Source of the DNA: Begonia masoniana
Lineage: Eukaryota; Streptophyta; Magnoliopsida; Cucurbitales; Begoniaceae
Assembly (NCBI GenBank): GCA_022432975.1
Contig: CM039509.1
Coordinates: forward strand, 23,467,432 to 23,531,431
Direction of reading: 5' to 3'
DNA length: 64,000 nucleotides
Every line of letters starts with the position of its first letter. The first letter of the stretch is position 1. A program made the position numbers and the translations under genes. The notes below the pieces were generated by a model. It worked only from the letters and a program-made list of their open reading frames with translations. It was not told the origin of the DNA and did no database searches. This document shows, piece after piece, positions 1 through 10,079 of the stretch.

Positions 1-794
1 TTCGCACTATGGAGGACATGCTGGCATATGCTAGCATAGAGGATGGTGAGAAGGTTGCATTAGTGACCTATCATTTGGCACTTGACGCCCGATTTTGGTG
101 GGATTCCATTAAGACGACCATCGATGTGACGGTTATGGGATGGGAGCGGTTCAGAGAATTGTTTTATGACAAGTATTTCAGCCATACCGTACGAGAGGCG
201 AAAATGGTCGAGTTTATGCAGTTACGGCAAGTTGGTTCGATTGCCGAGTATGTGAGGAAGTTCGAGGCCCTTTCTTGATTCGCGCCACATCAGGTCAGCA
301 TAAATGAGGACAAGATACGCCGATTCTTACAGGGACTTAGCCAGGAGTTCCGGATGCGCCTTACTATATCTGGGGTATGGAATGTATCCTATGACGATAT
401 TGTGGCTAGGGCGCTTGATATTGAGGCAGTTGATCAGAGTTTTGCCAAACCGAGGGAGCCATCTAAGGGTTTCTTCCGAGAGATACGTCCTCAGTCTCTG
501 AACCGGGGTTGGCAACCGAGAGCACAGCCACAGCCACAGCAGCGGAGAGGCGTTAAAAGGCCTCTTGAGGGAGGTAATGATCGGAGTAAGGGGAAGCAAG
601 TACAAGTGGCTTCTCAGATACCTATTTGCCTTAAGTCTCAGAGAGAGCACAGTGGCCAGTGCAGATTGGGCACGGGTGTATGCTATCGGTGTGGAGACCC
701 GGGCCATTTTGCTAGAGATTGCCCGAAGCCTGGCAGAGATCAGTTAGGCGGTGATCAGAGGAGAGTTATGCCAAGGATCTTTGCATTTATATAG
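1..794 (+). pseudogene. gag: Element A gag (capsid/nucleocapsid), truncated and with stops
   Basis: Encodes the structural Gag protein that forms the cytoplasmic virus-like particle. The retrotransposon gag domain is seen through the FWWDSI motif and the following FYDKYF segment. A single CCHC zinc knuckle (CYRCGDPGHFARDC, about 681-722) would bind element RNA. The frame is broken by TGA at 276-278, where relatives have Arg (SRFAP), consistent with CGA to TGA. A further TAG at 792-794 lies near the gag/protease boundary. The start codon is left of the window. The family is certain; activity is excluded by the stops. Confidence 0.9.
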
Positions 795-1170
795 CCTGGC
801 GATGTTGATAAAGAGGATCAGCCTGCCGTGATAGCAGGTACTATATTGGTTTCTGGTGTTCCTGTATTTTGTTTATTAGACACGAGGGCTACGCATTCTT
901 TTGTTTCCACCGCTTGTGTGTCTAGATTGAGGCTTGCGCCGGAGTTAGCAGAATGAGAGTATAGTGTGATGCTACCTTCAGGAGAGCGTATGCAGTCAGG
1001 TCGTGTAGTCCAGGGCAATATTATCTCGATTGGGGACAGAACCCTCTATGCTCGCCTTATTGTTATGGGCATAGAGCATTATGATCTTGTCTTGGGGATG
1101 GACTGGCTATAACAGCACTTCGCCACAATCGATTGTCGATCTGGGATTGTCACCTTTCGACCTGGGTAAA
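795..1170 (+). pseudogene. Element A aspartic protease, active site altered
   Basis: Retropepsin-type protease that would mature Gag-Pol. It continues in the gag frame after the TAG at 792-794. The catalytic triplet reads D-T-R in DTRATHSF (879-902) where functional relatives have D-T-G, a single G-to-A change that should abolish activity. TGA at 954-956 replaces an Arg (AERPY in element I), and TAA follows GMDWL. About 1166-1168 an extra G (CCTGGGTAAA, where relatives would read CCTGGTAAA) shifts the frame into that of the downstream polymerase. Confidence 0.85.
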
Positions 1171-2844
1171 GCCGAGTTTTCTTATCAGGCGATGAGCAGA
1201 TTGAGTAGCTCGCCTATTTCTTATTCCATGAAGGTCAACGAGCAGTTTAAAGGTGCGTGCTCTATTTATTTGGCCTCTGTATTTGATTGTCAGTTGCTCA
1301 GCGGAGAAAAGCCGAGCGACATTCCTATTGTCAGAGAGTTCTCTGGGATCTTTCTTGATGATCTTCCCGGGTTACCACCAGACCGGGAGATCGAATTCAC
1401 TATCGATGTCTATCCAAACTCTTTGCCGAGGTTTAAGAACCCGTATCAGTTGGCACCAGCTGAGTTGAGTGAACTGAGGACTCAGCTTGACGAGCTGTTA
1501 GAGAAGGGTTTTATTCGACCTAGTGTTTCACCCTAGGGTGCTCCCGTTCTGTTTGTTAAGAAGAAAGACGGGACCCTCAGGATGTGCATCGATTACCGAG
1601 AGCTGAATAAACTTACAGTAAAGAATAAGTATCCACTGCCCCGGATTGATGATTTATTTGATCAGCTGCAATGTGCCCGAGTATTTTCGAGGATTGATCT
1701 ACCCTCAGGTTACAATCAGCTGAAGGTCCGGAAGGATGATATACCGAAGACGGCATTCCGAACGAGGTATGGGCATTATGAGTTCCTTGTCATGTCTTTT
1801 GGACTTACTAATGCCCCTGCAGCGTTTATAGATTTGATGAACCGTGTCTTCAAGGAGTATCTGGACAAGTTCGTGGTGGTTTTCATCGACGACATTCTGA
1901 TCTACTCTAAGAGGAAGGAAGAACACGAGGAGCACTTGAGAATAGTTTTGAGGATTTTATGCCAGCACCAGTTGTATCCAAAGTTCTCTAAGTGCGAGTT
2001 CTGGCTGGATCAAGTCAGTTTTCTTGGCCACATTATATCAGAAAAAGAGGTTTCTGTGGATCCGAGCAAAATTCAGGCGGTCAGAGATTGGCCACAGCCG
2101 AAGAACGTACGAGAGGTGCGCAGATTTCTCGGGTTAGCCGGTTATTACCGGAATTTTATTGAGGGATTCTCGAAGATCGCACTTCCTCTTTCAAGATTGA
2201 CTCGAAAGAACAAGAGATTTATATGGTCAGCTGCTTGTGACAGTAGTTTTACGGAGTTGAAACAGAGATTGACCACCGCTCCAGTATTGGCGTTACCTGT
2301 TGAAGGTGACAAGTTCAGTATCTATTGTGATGCATCAGGAGTTGGACTAGGTTGTGTGTTGATCCAGGAGGGGAGAGTTATTGCTTATGCTTCTCGGCAA
2401 CTGAAGCCGTACGAGCAGAATTACCCTATGCACGACCTTGAGCTAGCAGCTGTGGTCTTCGCACTGAAGATATGGAGACATTATTTATATGGGCAGCAGT
2501 GCGAGATATTTTTTGACCACAAGAGCTTGAAGTATTTATTTACGCAGAAGGAGCTGAATATGCGTCAGAGAAGGTGGCTTGAGTTCGTCAAAGACTACGA
2601 TTTTGATATCAAGTACCATCCAGGAAAGGCGAACAAGGTTGCTGATGCCTTGAGTAGAGTGCCTTCTGCGAGTCAGCCTTCATTAGCAGCAATGTCAGTT
2701 ACGCTGCGGTCTGAGATTGAGAGGTTCGACGTTGAGATAGTGGCAGAGTTGTCCAGTATGCTCACCAACATTTCTCTCGGGCCGACAATTCTGGATCGGA
2801 TACGTGAGGCTCAGCAGAATGATACGGAGTCTGAGGAGCTTTGA
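1171..2844 (+). pseudogene. pol: Element A reverse transcriptase and RNase H
   Basis: The RT would copy element RNA into cDNA and RNase H would remove the RNA strand. Visible blocks are LPPDREIEF at about 1375, [11 protein letters not shown] at 1582, and the polymerase centre [14 protein letters not shown] (YxDD-type FIDD) at about 1870. RNase H follows with [21 protein letters not shown] and the terminal DALSR. TAG at 1534-1536 replaces the Trp of the SPWGAPV motif (TGG to TAG). The frame is otherwise open to TGA at 2842-2844. Confidence 0.92.
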
Positions 2845-4215
2845 TCCAGCATGACATTGGGAGACTCGTCGGATTTTCATTTATCAGATGATGGTATTCT
2901 ACGGTTCAGGCATAGGTGGTACGTGCCTAACGACGAGGATCTGAAGAAAGAGATATTGGCCGAGGCACATTCTTCGGCATATTCTGTACACCCGGGAAGT
3001 ACTAAGATGTACCGGGACCTAAAGCAACATTTCTGGTGGCCAAATATGAAGAGGGAGGTTGCCAAGTATGTTGAGACCTGTTTGGTATGTCAACAGGTAA
3101 AGGCGGAGCACCAGAGGCCGGCCGGAACATTATTGCCACTACCGATTCCGGAGTGGAAATGGGAGCAGATCTCCATGGATTTTATTGGGGGGCTCCCGAG
3201 GACGACGAAGGGCCATGACGGCGTATGGGTTATCGTGGACTGATTGACAAAGTCGGCCCACTTCTTACCTGTGAGGATGACGTCTTCTATGGATCAGCTA
3301 GCCGAGCTTTATGTGCAAGAGATTGTCAGACAGCACGGAGTTCCAGTTTCTATTGTCTCAGACAGAGATCCGAGATTCACGTCGAAGTTCTGGAAGAGTC
3401 TGCACAAAGCTATGGGGACTCAGCTTAATTTCAGCACTGCATTTCATCCTCAGACTGATGGTCAGACAGAGAGGACGAATCAGATTTTGGAGGATATGCT
3501 CAGAGCATGTGTGCTGGAGTTTCAGGGATCGTGGAGCAGGTATTTGCCAATGATCGAGTTCTCATACAACAACAGCTTCCAGGCTACCATTGGCATGACG
3601 CCGTACGAGGCTTTGTATGGTCGGCAATGTAGATCTCCGTTATATTTGGACGAGGTTGGCGAGGCCAGCATCGTTGGTCTTGAGATTCTACAGCAGACGG
3701 CAGAGAAGATTGCCATTATCCGACAGCGTATTGGGGTAGCTCAGAGCAGACAGAAAAGCTATACTGACACTAGATGGAGAGAGCTAGAGTTCGAAGAAGG
3801 TGACGAAGTTTATATTAAAGTGTCTCCGTTCAAAGGCTTTGCGAGATTTGGAAGGAGGGGTAAGTTGAACCCTCGGTATGTGGGGCCCTTTGCTATTCTG
3901 AAGAGGATCGGGAAGATGGCGTACAGATTGCAGCTTCCAGCTTCTATGGAGGGTATTCATGATGTATTTCACGTATCCATGCTTCGGAAGTGTTTGCGTG
4001 ATCCATCACATGCCGTGGAGGCAATAGACATCGAGGTACAACCTACCTTGACCTACGAGGAGAGGCCGGTACGTATTTTGGAGACTTCCATCAAGGTTTT
4101 GCGCAACTAAGAAATTCCGCTAGTTAAAGTCCTATGGCGGAATCATTAGGTGGAAGAAGCGACTTGGGAGCGACAGCAAGATATGATGACTAGATATCCT
4201 GAGCTGTTTGTATGA
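2845..4215 (+). pseudogene. pol: Element A integrase and chromodomain-like C-terminus
   Basis: The integrase would join cDNA ends to chromosomal DNA. The N-terminal zinc domain shows H...H and CLVCQQ at about 3080. The catalytic core carries [17 protein letters not shown] and HPQTDGQTER, giving D, D and E. The C-terminal LTYEERP...VPLVKVLW-type segment ending WERQQDMMTRYPELF (stop 4213-4215) is the Tekay-style chromodomain. In-frame stops are TGA 3241-3243 (Arg in relatives, VDRLTKS), TAA after VLRN (about 4108) and TAG after WRNH (about 4147). Most fit C-to-T decay. Confidence 0.9.
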
Positions 4216-4618
4216 TTTAATTTTGTGGACAAAATTCTAAATAAGGTGGGTGGAATGTAATACCCAGCTTGTACGGATTTTGGATTTAATATATTATATT
4301 AATATTTTAATATATGTGGTATTTTTGGTAAATATATCAAATCAAATCAGTTTCGCAAACGGTAAGCTTTATTACAATCCTAACGATTAATAGGAATTTT
4401 GAGGAATTTACGAGAATTTTCGGAGTAATGACGCTATATTCCGAGTAATTAAGTTTCTCGTAATATAAAGAACGTTCTAGTAAAAATAGTAAACGAGGTC
4501 CGATTTGTGAACGGACAGTTTTAATAAATCTTAAATAATAAGTTGAACCTATTGGTGAATTAAGGAAATTGGAGAATCCGAATAGTTAGCCGATTGATGA
4601 AACGAAGGACGAAACAAA

Positions 4619-4626
4619 TATAAAAA
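4619..4626 (+). promoter_or_regulatory. Candidate TATA box in element A LTR
   Basis: TATAAAAA lies about 365 bp into the LTR and is followed by a pyrimidine-rich stretch (4726-4840) typical of a plant 5' leader. The same box stands at the equivalent place in the solo LTR (15451-15458). Assignment is by motif and position only. Confidence 0.45.
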
Positions 4627-5224
4627 CTAAAGAAGGGCAAAAAGGTAAATTGCCAAGTTAATTTTTAATAAAAATCAAATTTCTTCATTCAGCAGAACAC
4701 TTATGCGATTTCAATTTTTTCCTTTTTCTTCCAGAGGCGATTTCTCTCTCGGCTTCCCTCTCTGCCCGCGACGACTTCGACGATCCGACCTCCAATCTTT
4801 CCTCCGTTCGTTCCGTTTTCTTCGTGCTTTCTCCTTCAATCGACGTTCTAGGTATGAACCTACAATCTTAGAGCTTTTATTCCGATGTTTATGGAGTTTT
4901 AAACAATTAGGTTTCGTTTAGGTTTTGTTGAATATCGAGATTTAGGGCTCGAAATTGATAGATTGTTATAGTTTACGAACGTATTGCACGTATTAAACGT
5001 TATTGGAAGAAGTTAGGACGATTTAGAAGAAATGTTAAATTTGTAAATTTTGAGTTTTCGGAAAACTCGTAAACTGGATTTTGGGGTATCGAGCTTAAAT
5101 TAATGGATTAAATGCCTCGATAAGTTAAGTTGGAATGTTAGGAAATTCCTTTAGTTAAGGTTTTGACAATTGGACGTTTATTAACTTAAACTCGTTTTAA
5201 CGTCAATCCTTGTAAATTGCTTAG

Positions 5225-5891
5225 GTGAACAGCGCTCGTGGACGGAGCTTGAGTTGCTTTGGACACGAGGTAAGTTCTCGTGATTTCTCTGGCCGATTGG
5301 CCTACACCGTACGTCGAATGTCATCTCGAGGAGTTTTGGAGATGCGTATGTTTATTTGCTTTGGTTGGGTAGACAGGTTTAGTGGTTTTATAGGTTATAG
5401 GTTATGCATTTATAGTCTTGATGGTACACGTTATTGCTTGTTTACTTTATGATATAGAACTGTTCATGCATCACGTGTTTTAAAGAAAAGCATATGCACA
5501 ATGTTTTAAAGGTAATGCAAAGAATAAAATGGGCCGTAAGGCATATAGTTAAAATGGGCCGAAAGGCATACAGGCCGAAAGGCACACAGTTTATAGGTCA
5601 CGCGAGGTGGGGCTCAGGCACGGCTGTACGTGTTGTAAGCGTGTACCCCCCGCCTCTAGCTAGAAAGAGTAGTCCACCTGCTGGATGAGCTCTCTCCGGT
5701 TAGAGGGATAAGATCTCGGTGACACCTACAGTGCATAGCATGGCATAACATAGCACAGCACAGCATAGCATAGCATAGCATAGCATTTGTATTTACGAGT
5801 CTTACTGGGATTTCATCTCATAGTGTGTATGTATGGTGTAGGTGATTACGAGGGGACAGGTGAGGACGAAATCTCTCCATCTGAGGAGTGA
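5225..5891 (+). other. Candidate split small reading frame in element A LTR
   Basis: A 45-nt segment 5225-5269 is bounded by an acceptor-like TTGCTTAG and a strong donor AG|GTAAGT (5270). A second acceptor-like GGTGTAG precedes 5842, and an open segment runs to TGA at 5889-5891. Joined, the frame reads ELELLWTRG and then DYEGTGEDEISPSEE before the stop. The solo LTR at 15106 gives a matching ELELLWTRG followed by DIDPGKDDVPPSDV. There is no ATG in this copy; the solo copy has ATG where this one has ACG. Splicing is inferred from consensus and cross-family conservation only. Confidence 0.4.
5733..5786 (+). repeat. TAGCA-type pentamer microsatellite
   Basis: About ten imperfect copies of a 5-bp TAGCA/CAGCA unit lie within the element A LTR. 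The solo LTR at 15106 has a different low-complexity AAAGC repeat at the equivalent place (about 16400-16495). Confidence 0.85.
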
Positions 5892-6360
5892 CGCAGTTGA
5901 CGGAGGATGGCCTGTTGTGGTGTGTTGCGCAGTCGATGCTCACCTGACCCGTGGGGAAGTATGTATAGATTTTGAGGGTTTTAAGTTATTTTGGATAGAA
6001 TAGGAAAATTGTATAGACATTATAGGGTGTTTGGTTCTTGTAGTTGATAGGTTTACATTTTTAATGTTTTTAAACGTTTTGTAATTGTTTAGTGATTTTA
6101 AAACAGAAGGATATGTTCAGTTTTTAAACATATCCACGCGGTTTATTTTCATAAAACGTACTTAGTTTCAAAATGCGTTTGGAGTTGTTAACGAGGGGTA
6201 AGTGAATTATGTGGGTTTTGAGTGTTCGGAGGATACGTGAACTGTGAATGTATGATGTAGGGAAGAGAAAAGAGAGGTGTGTGTTGTGTGTATATATATG
6301 TGAACGCCGGAGAAGAAAGGAAAAAGGGGAAGGAAGCAGAGGAGATGGCGACGAATCGCC

Positions 6361-6560
6361 TTGGGGGGCGATTGCATCGCCACTCCCTGGAAAATTTCCA
6401 GGGAGTGTGGCGATTAGTCGCCACAAATTGTGGCGACTGATCGCCACAGGCGATATGCAACAGGCGAATAATCGCCTGTTGCAATCGCCGATGGGCGATT
6501 ATTCGCCCTATCTTTTGGGTGAATAATCGCCTCTGCATGTAAGGGGCGATTGCCCCTTTT
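6361..6560 (+). repeat. Palindrome-rich array (GGCGAT/ATCGCC core)
   Basis: Consecutive near-perfect inverted repeats are built on GCGAT...ATCGC. Examples are GTGGCGATTAGTCGCCAC, GGCGAATAATCGCC within CAACAGG...CCTGTTG, and GGGCGATTATTCGCCC. A separate ACTCCCTGG/CCAGGGAGT hairpin flanks the AT centre. This would fold as a row of hairpins in single-stranded DNA or RNA. It lies about 230 bp from the LTR end. Confidence 0.85.
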
Positions 6561-6794
6561 GTCCCTCAATTTAACTTAATGATTTTTAAATGTTTTTAAA
6601 CTGATTTACATATTTGTTTTACTTGTTATTTAAATTGTTCCAAGATTCGTTTTAAACGATTTTCTTACCGAACCTCGATTTCGATTCTGATTTCGATTTC
6701 GATTTCGGTTTAGGTTCTTCTTAGGGTTTATTTAAAGTATTTATAAAAAAAAAATAGTAGGAAAAAAATCAGGTACAGTATTAGGGTCGTTACA

Positions 6795-7235
6795 CATCAT
6801 CTGGTAACTTAAATACACTCTACATCTGCCGGTCACTGGACGATGAAATAACATTTACATCATCCGGTAACTTAAATACACTTCATCTGCCGATCACTAG
6901 ACGACAAAATAACACTTTTATCATCCGATAGCTTAAACCCTCTACATCTGCCGATCACTAGACGACAAAATAGCACTTTCATCATCCGACAGCTTAGACA
7001 CTCTACATCTGCCGATCACTAGACGACAAAATAACACTTTCATCATCCGATAGCTTAAACCCTCTACATCTGCCGATCACTAGACGACAAAATAGCACTT
7101 TCATCATCCGATAGCTTAGACACTCTACATCTGCCGGTCACTGAACGATGAAATAACACTTACATCATCCGGTAACCTAAATACACTTCATCTGCCGATC
7201 ACTAGATGACAAAATAGCACTTTCATCATCCTATA
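6795..7235 (-). repeat. About 61-bp tandem repeat, roughly seven copies
   Basis: The unit contains CATCATCCGATAGCTTAA, CTCTACATCTGCCGATCACT and GACGACAAAATA. Copies differ by a few bases. A homologous array occupies about 44410-44800 in solo LTR L. The core CATC...CCG recurs in arrays of the other LTR families. Confidence 0.88.
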
Positions 7236-7545
7236 GGCATAACCTTCACTAATTTCAACTTCAATGGCATAACATTCATACTATGAAATCAGTAACTCAC
7301 CCAGAATGCATATAGCGGAAGACTTCAACAAATAGAACCGTTCATACTCCTAAAAAGTATTCCAGATTCAGTGGTCAACAGACAACTTCGAAAGAAGACT
7401 CAATATTATAAAATAGACTCATCCTACTCAAACTATCATATTCATTATCGTAACTAAAATCATTAAAAACATTAACCAGGGGTCTCATTTGCCATCCAGC
7501 CATAGAAATTGCAACCCTGATCACCTTCCAGCACCAAGCTCAGAC

Positions 7546-8046
7546 TATTCATCAATCATATTCATCAATCATATTCATCAATCATATTCATCAATCATAT
7601 TCATCAATCATATTCATCAATCATATTCATCAATCATATTCATCAATCATATTCATCAATCATATTCATCAATCATATTCATCAATCATATTCATCAATC
7701 ATATTCATCAATCATATTCATCAATCATATTCATCAATCATATTCATCAATCATATTCATCAATCATATTCATCAATCATATTCATCAATCATATTCATC
7801 AATCATATTCATCAATCATATTCATCAATCATATTCATCAATCATATTCATCAATCATATTCATCAATCATATTCATCAATCATATTCATCAATCATATT
7901 CATCAATCATATTCATCAATCATATTCATCAATCATATTCATCAATCATATTCATCAATCATATTCATCAATCATATTCATCAATCATATTCATCAATCA
8001 TATTCATCAATCATATTCATCAATCATATTCATCAATCATATTCAT
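7546..8046 (-). repeat. 13-bp minisatellite, about 38 near-perfect copies
   Basis: The + strand unit is TTCATCAATCATA. The array is almost free of variants, which suggests recent expansion. It is bracketed by two copies of a roughly 100-bp segment (about 7438-7545 and 8048-8160) containing AACCAGGGGTCTCATTT. Five further copies of the unit lie at about 8340-8410. The long open frame through this array follows simply from the repeat having no stop. Confidence 0.95.
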
Positions 8047-8164
8047 ATCATATTCATTATCGTAACTAAAATCATTTAAAAACATTAACCAGGGGTCTCA
8101 TTTTGCCATCCAGCCATAGAAATTGCACCCTGATCACCTTCCAGGCAACCAAGCTCAGACATCA

Positions 8165-8889
8165 TCATAACTTGGGATCCTCACTTGAAATCTCGTCATC
8201 TACATCATAAGGTTTTTAAACTATAAGCCTAATGCTTAGTAAGGAATGCAATACTAACAAGTATGCATGAATGCTCATTTGAGAAACAAATACTCATGAA
8301 TCCTTTCTTGTTCGTATTCATACACAAAATCTTCATTCTTATTCATCAATCATATTCATCATTCATATTCATCAATCATATTCATCAATCATATTCATCA
8401 ATCATATTCTTCGTTCATGTTGTGTGGATTAAGAGAGGATTTGTGCCGGTAAAGGGGGTTGACAGTGAGAGTGTACATAATCCCTTGCGGGTCGTAATCA
8501 TGGTCCTTCCTTTTGGATAGTGACATACGTCAAACCGCCCCCAACCCTCACTTAATTCACGTTGCATAAGATTTACTTCATTATCTTACTTTATTCATGA
8601 GAAAACCATGCTCTTAAAATATTTTCATATGCATAAAATAGTCATGATGCATGTACATGGAAATTCTTAAATCATCAAGCTACAGAACAGAGCACTATCA
8701 AACATGGAACCTTACCATTGAACTAATCATCAACATAAATGCTAGTCAGTAACATAAGGAACTACAAATCATCTTATGAGTTTCTATCTAGTATCCTTTG
8801 ATGTAGGGTCCTAAAGACCGAGAAACCTATACATTCACTTACCTGGTCTCCTTAGCAATTTAAGCTCCTTTCTCTTCAAACTTCTTCAC
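8165..8889 (-). other. Candidate split small reading frame in LTR E
   Basis: On the minus strand, exon-like 8889-8843 (47 nt) is bounded by TTTTAG and GGTAAGT. A second acceptor ATGTAG leads to 8199-8165, which ends in TGA. In the shared phase the junction reads KELKLLRRP followed by DDEISSEDPKL and stop. The first codons of the 47-nt segment contain TGA in this phase and there is no ATG, so any protein start is unexplained. L, M and I have the same arrangement. Confidence 0.35.
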
Positions 8890-9369
8890 CTAAAACATTT
8901 ACATTGCAGTAGTTAAAACAAAACCCTATTAGTTCTAACCACAAGTCATCCTAGGATCTAAAAGCTAAAGTCACTCCTGAATCCTTAGTATAGTTCTCCG
9001 TGCAGTTTGAAATCCAAAACCCAAAACAGACAGATTCGATTAGCGATAACTCAGGGTTGGTTGTTTAATGTCCAAAATCGATTCGGAATGACATTACCAC
9101 TTTCAGATTTTAAAATATCCTTTCTAATACTCGGCCATTGAAGAATCCAGAACCTCAACATATAGCTGAAAACAGAGCTTAACGACTAAAAGATAGCTAC
9201 ATTGCCAAACTCGTACCTCGAGCACAAAGTAGCCGAGAAGCAGCAAGGAAACGATCGTCGAAGGAGGGATTTCCTACTGACAGAGAGCGAGAGCTCGGGA
9301 GGGAAAGTCGCCGAGAGTAAGGGATGACAGCTACAGTGGTTTAAATGAGGTTTGAATCCTTTCCTTTTT

Positions 9370-9378
9370 CTTTAAATA
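9370..9378 (-). promoter_or_regulatory. Candidate TATA box in LTR E
   Basis: The minus strand reads TATTTAAAG about 160 bp from the LTR start. The equivalent site in L is 46433-46441, and elements M and I have TATAAAT and TATATAAAG at the same relative place. Confidence 0.45.
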
Positions 9379-9539
9379 CTGGTCTCATTCCTCCATTATT
9401 ACAACTTTGCCACACAACCTAGTTTAAATCCACATGTAATTAATTAGGCTTGGCATAAAACTCTAAACCGTGAAGATTGAATATTCATGACCGTTAATAC
9501 AGTTAGGAAGTCACCTGGTTGAAGTTGTCGGGTGTTACA

Positions 9540-10079
9540 TGTTGTCAGTAAGTTGCAGCTTTGATCGTAAGTCCTCATCGATCCACGGATCTACATCATG
9601 CACGATCGGACATTAACCCTAAAACTTCAAGAAAACTAACGTTTAACTTGTCCAAACTCGTTAACTTTAGTAGATGACTACCTTAGGCAGCGAAATAGAA
9701 AGAAACTGGGGAGATCGGAGGAGCTTCGATGGTCGTTCGTCGTCTGGGAGAGAGAATGTAGAGAGGAGTGCAGAGAAACACAGAAGAGAAATGAGGAGGT
9801 TTCACGTAGAGAAGAGAAAGAGAGAGGGGGGTTTGGCTTCTTCAACAAGCCTGGACACTTGGCTCTCTCCATTGGCTTCCTCCCACTAACATTAATTCCT
9901 ACCTAAACTGCCCCTCCATTGGTTTTCTAACTAAATGATTTGTTTTGGTTACTTTTTTGTTTAGTTTTCCACTAAACATCCCAACAAATTTCACCAAAAC
10001 ATTCATTATATTAATATAAACCTAATCCCGTTCGATAATTTGAGGGATAATTTCATGGCCAAAAATGTCGGGTGTTACA
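9540..10079 (-). repeat. LTR fragment F (family 3), first 540 bp
   Basis: On the minus strand it begins TGTAACACCCGACATTTT at 10079 and resembles the starts of LTRs J, C and B, including the AACCAATGGAGGGGCA and pyrimidine-rich leader regions. It stops at LTR E, which inserted into it; the rest should lie left of the window. The base run after 10079 (TCCCT) is the expected target duplication. Confidence 0.85.

Larger units (their letters stand above)
1..6794 (+). mobile_element. Element A: decayed Tekay-type Ty3/gypsy chromovirus, 5' end outside window
   Basis: Gag, protease, RT, RNase H, integrase and chromodomain-like remains are read in order on the + strand, followed by a polypurine tract (4242-4255) and a 3' LTR (4256-6794). 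The order PR-RT-RH-INT and the C-terminal LTYEERP...EATWE segment are typical of the Tekay/Del chromovirus clade. The 5' LTR and the first part of gag lie left of the window. On the right the element abuts an interrupted LTR of another family (6795 onward), so A inserted into LTR E. The target duplication should be CATCA (6795-6799), but its partner is outside the window. Confidence 0.93.
4256..6794 (+). repeat. 3' LTR of element A (family 1)
   Basis: Begins TGTAATACCCAGC directly after the purine tract ending GGGTGGAA and ends GGGTCGTTACA, giving TG...CA termini over 2539 bp. It is clearly related along most of its length to the solo LTR at 15106-17594. It contains a TATA-like box, a candidate mini-exon and acidic terminal exon, a TAGCA microsatellite and a palindrome-rich array, listed separately. 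The rest is AT-rich non-coding LTR sequence. Confidence 0.93.
6795..9539 (-). repeat. LTR fragment E (family 2), interrupted by element A
   Basis: On the minus strand it begins TGTAACACCCGACAAC at 9539 and matches solo LTR L (44003-46603) along most of its length. It has no natural 3' end here because element A is inserted; the remainder should lie left of the window. The five bases after 9539 (TGTTG, 9540-9544) should be one target duplication. It contains a 61-bp tandem array, a long 13-bp array, and the candidate exons. Confidence 0.9.

Noticed and set aside
1582..2844. Endogenous pararetrovirus origin of the RT sequences
   Set aside because: RT is followed by RNase H and an integrase with zinc domain and D-D-E motifs, flanked by LTRs with TG...CA ends and 5-bp duplications; all this is Ty3/gypsy, with no movement protein or coat pattern.
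7489..8079. A 196-codon open frame with repeated HIHQSYSSIIFIN
   Set aside because: Translation of the 13-bp TTCATCAATCATA satellite inside LTR E.
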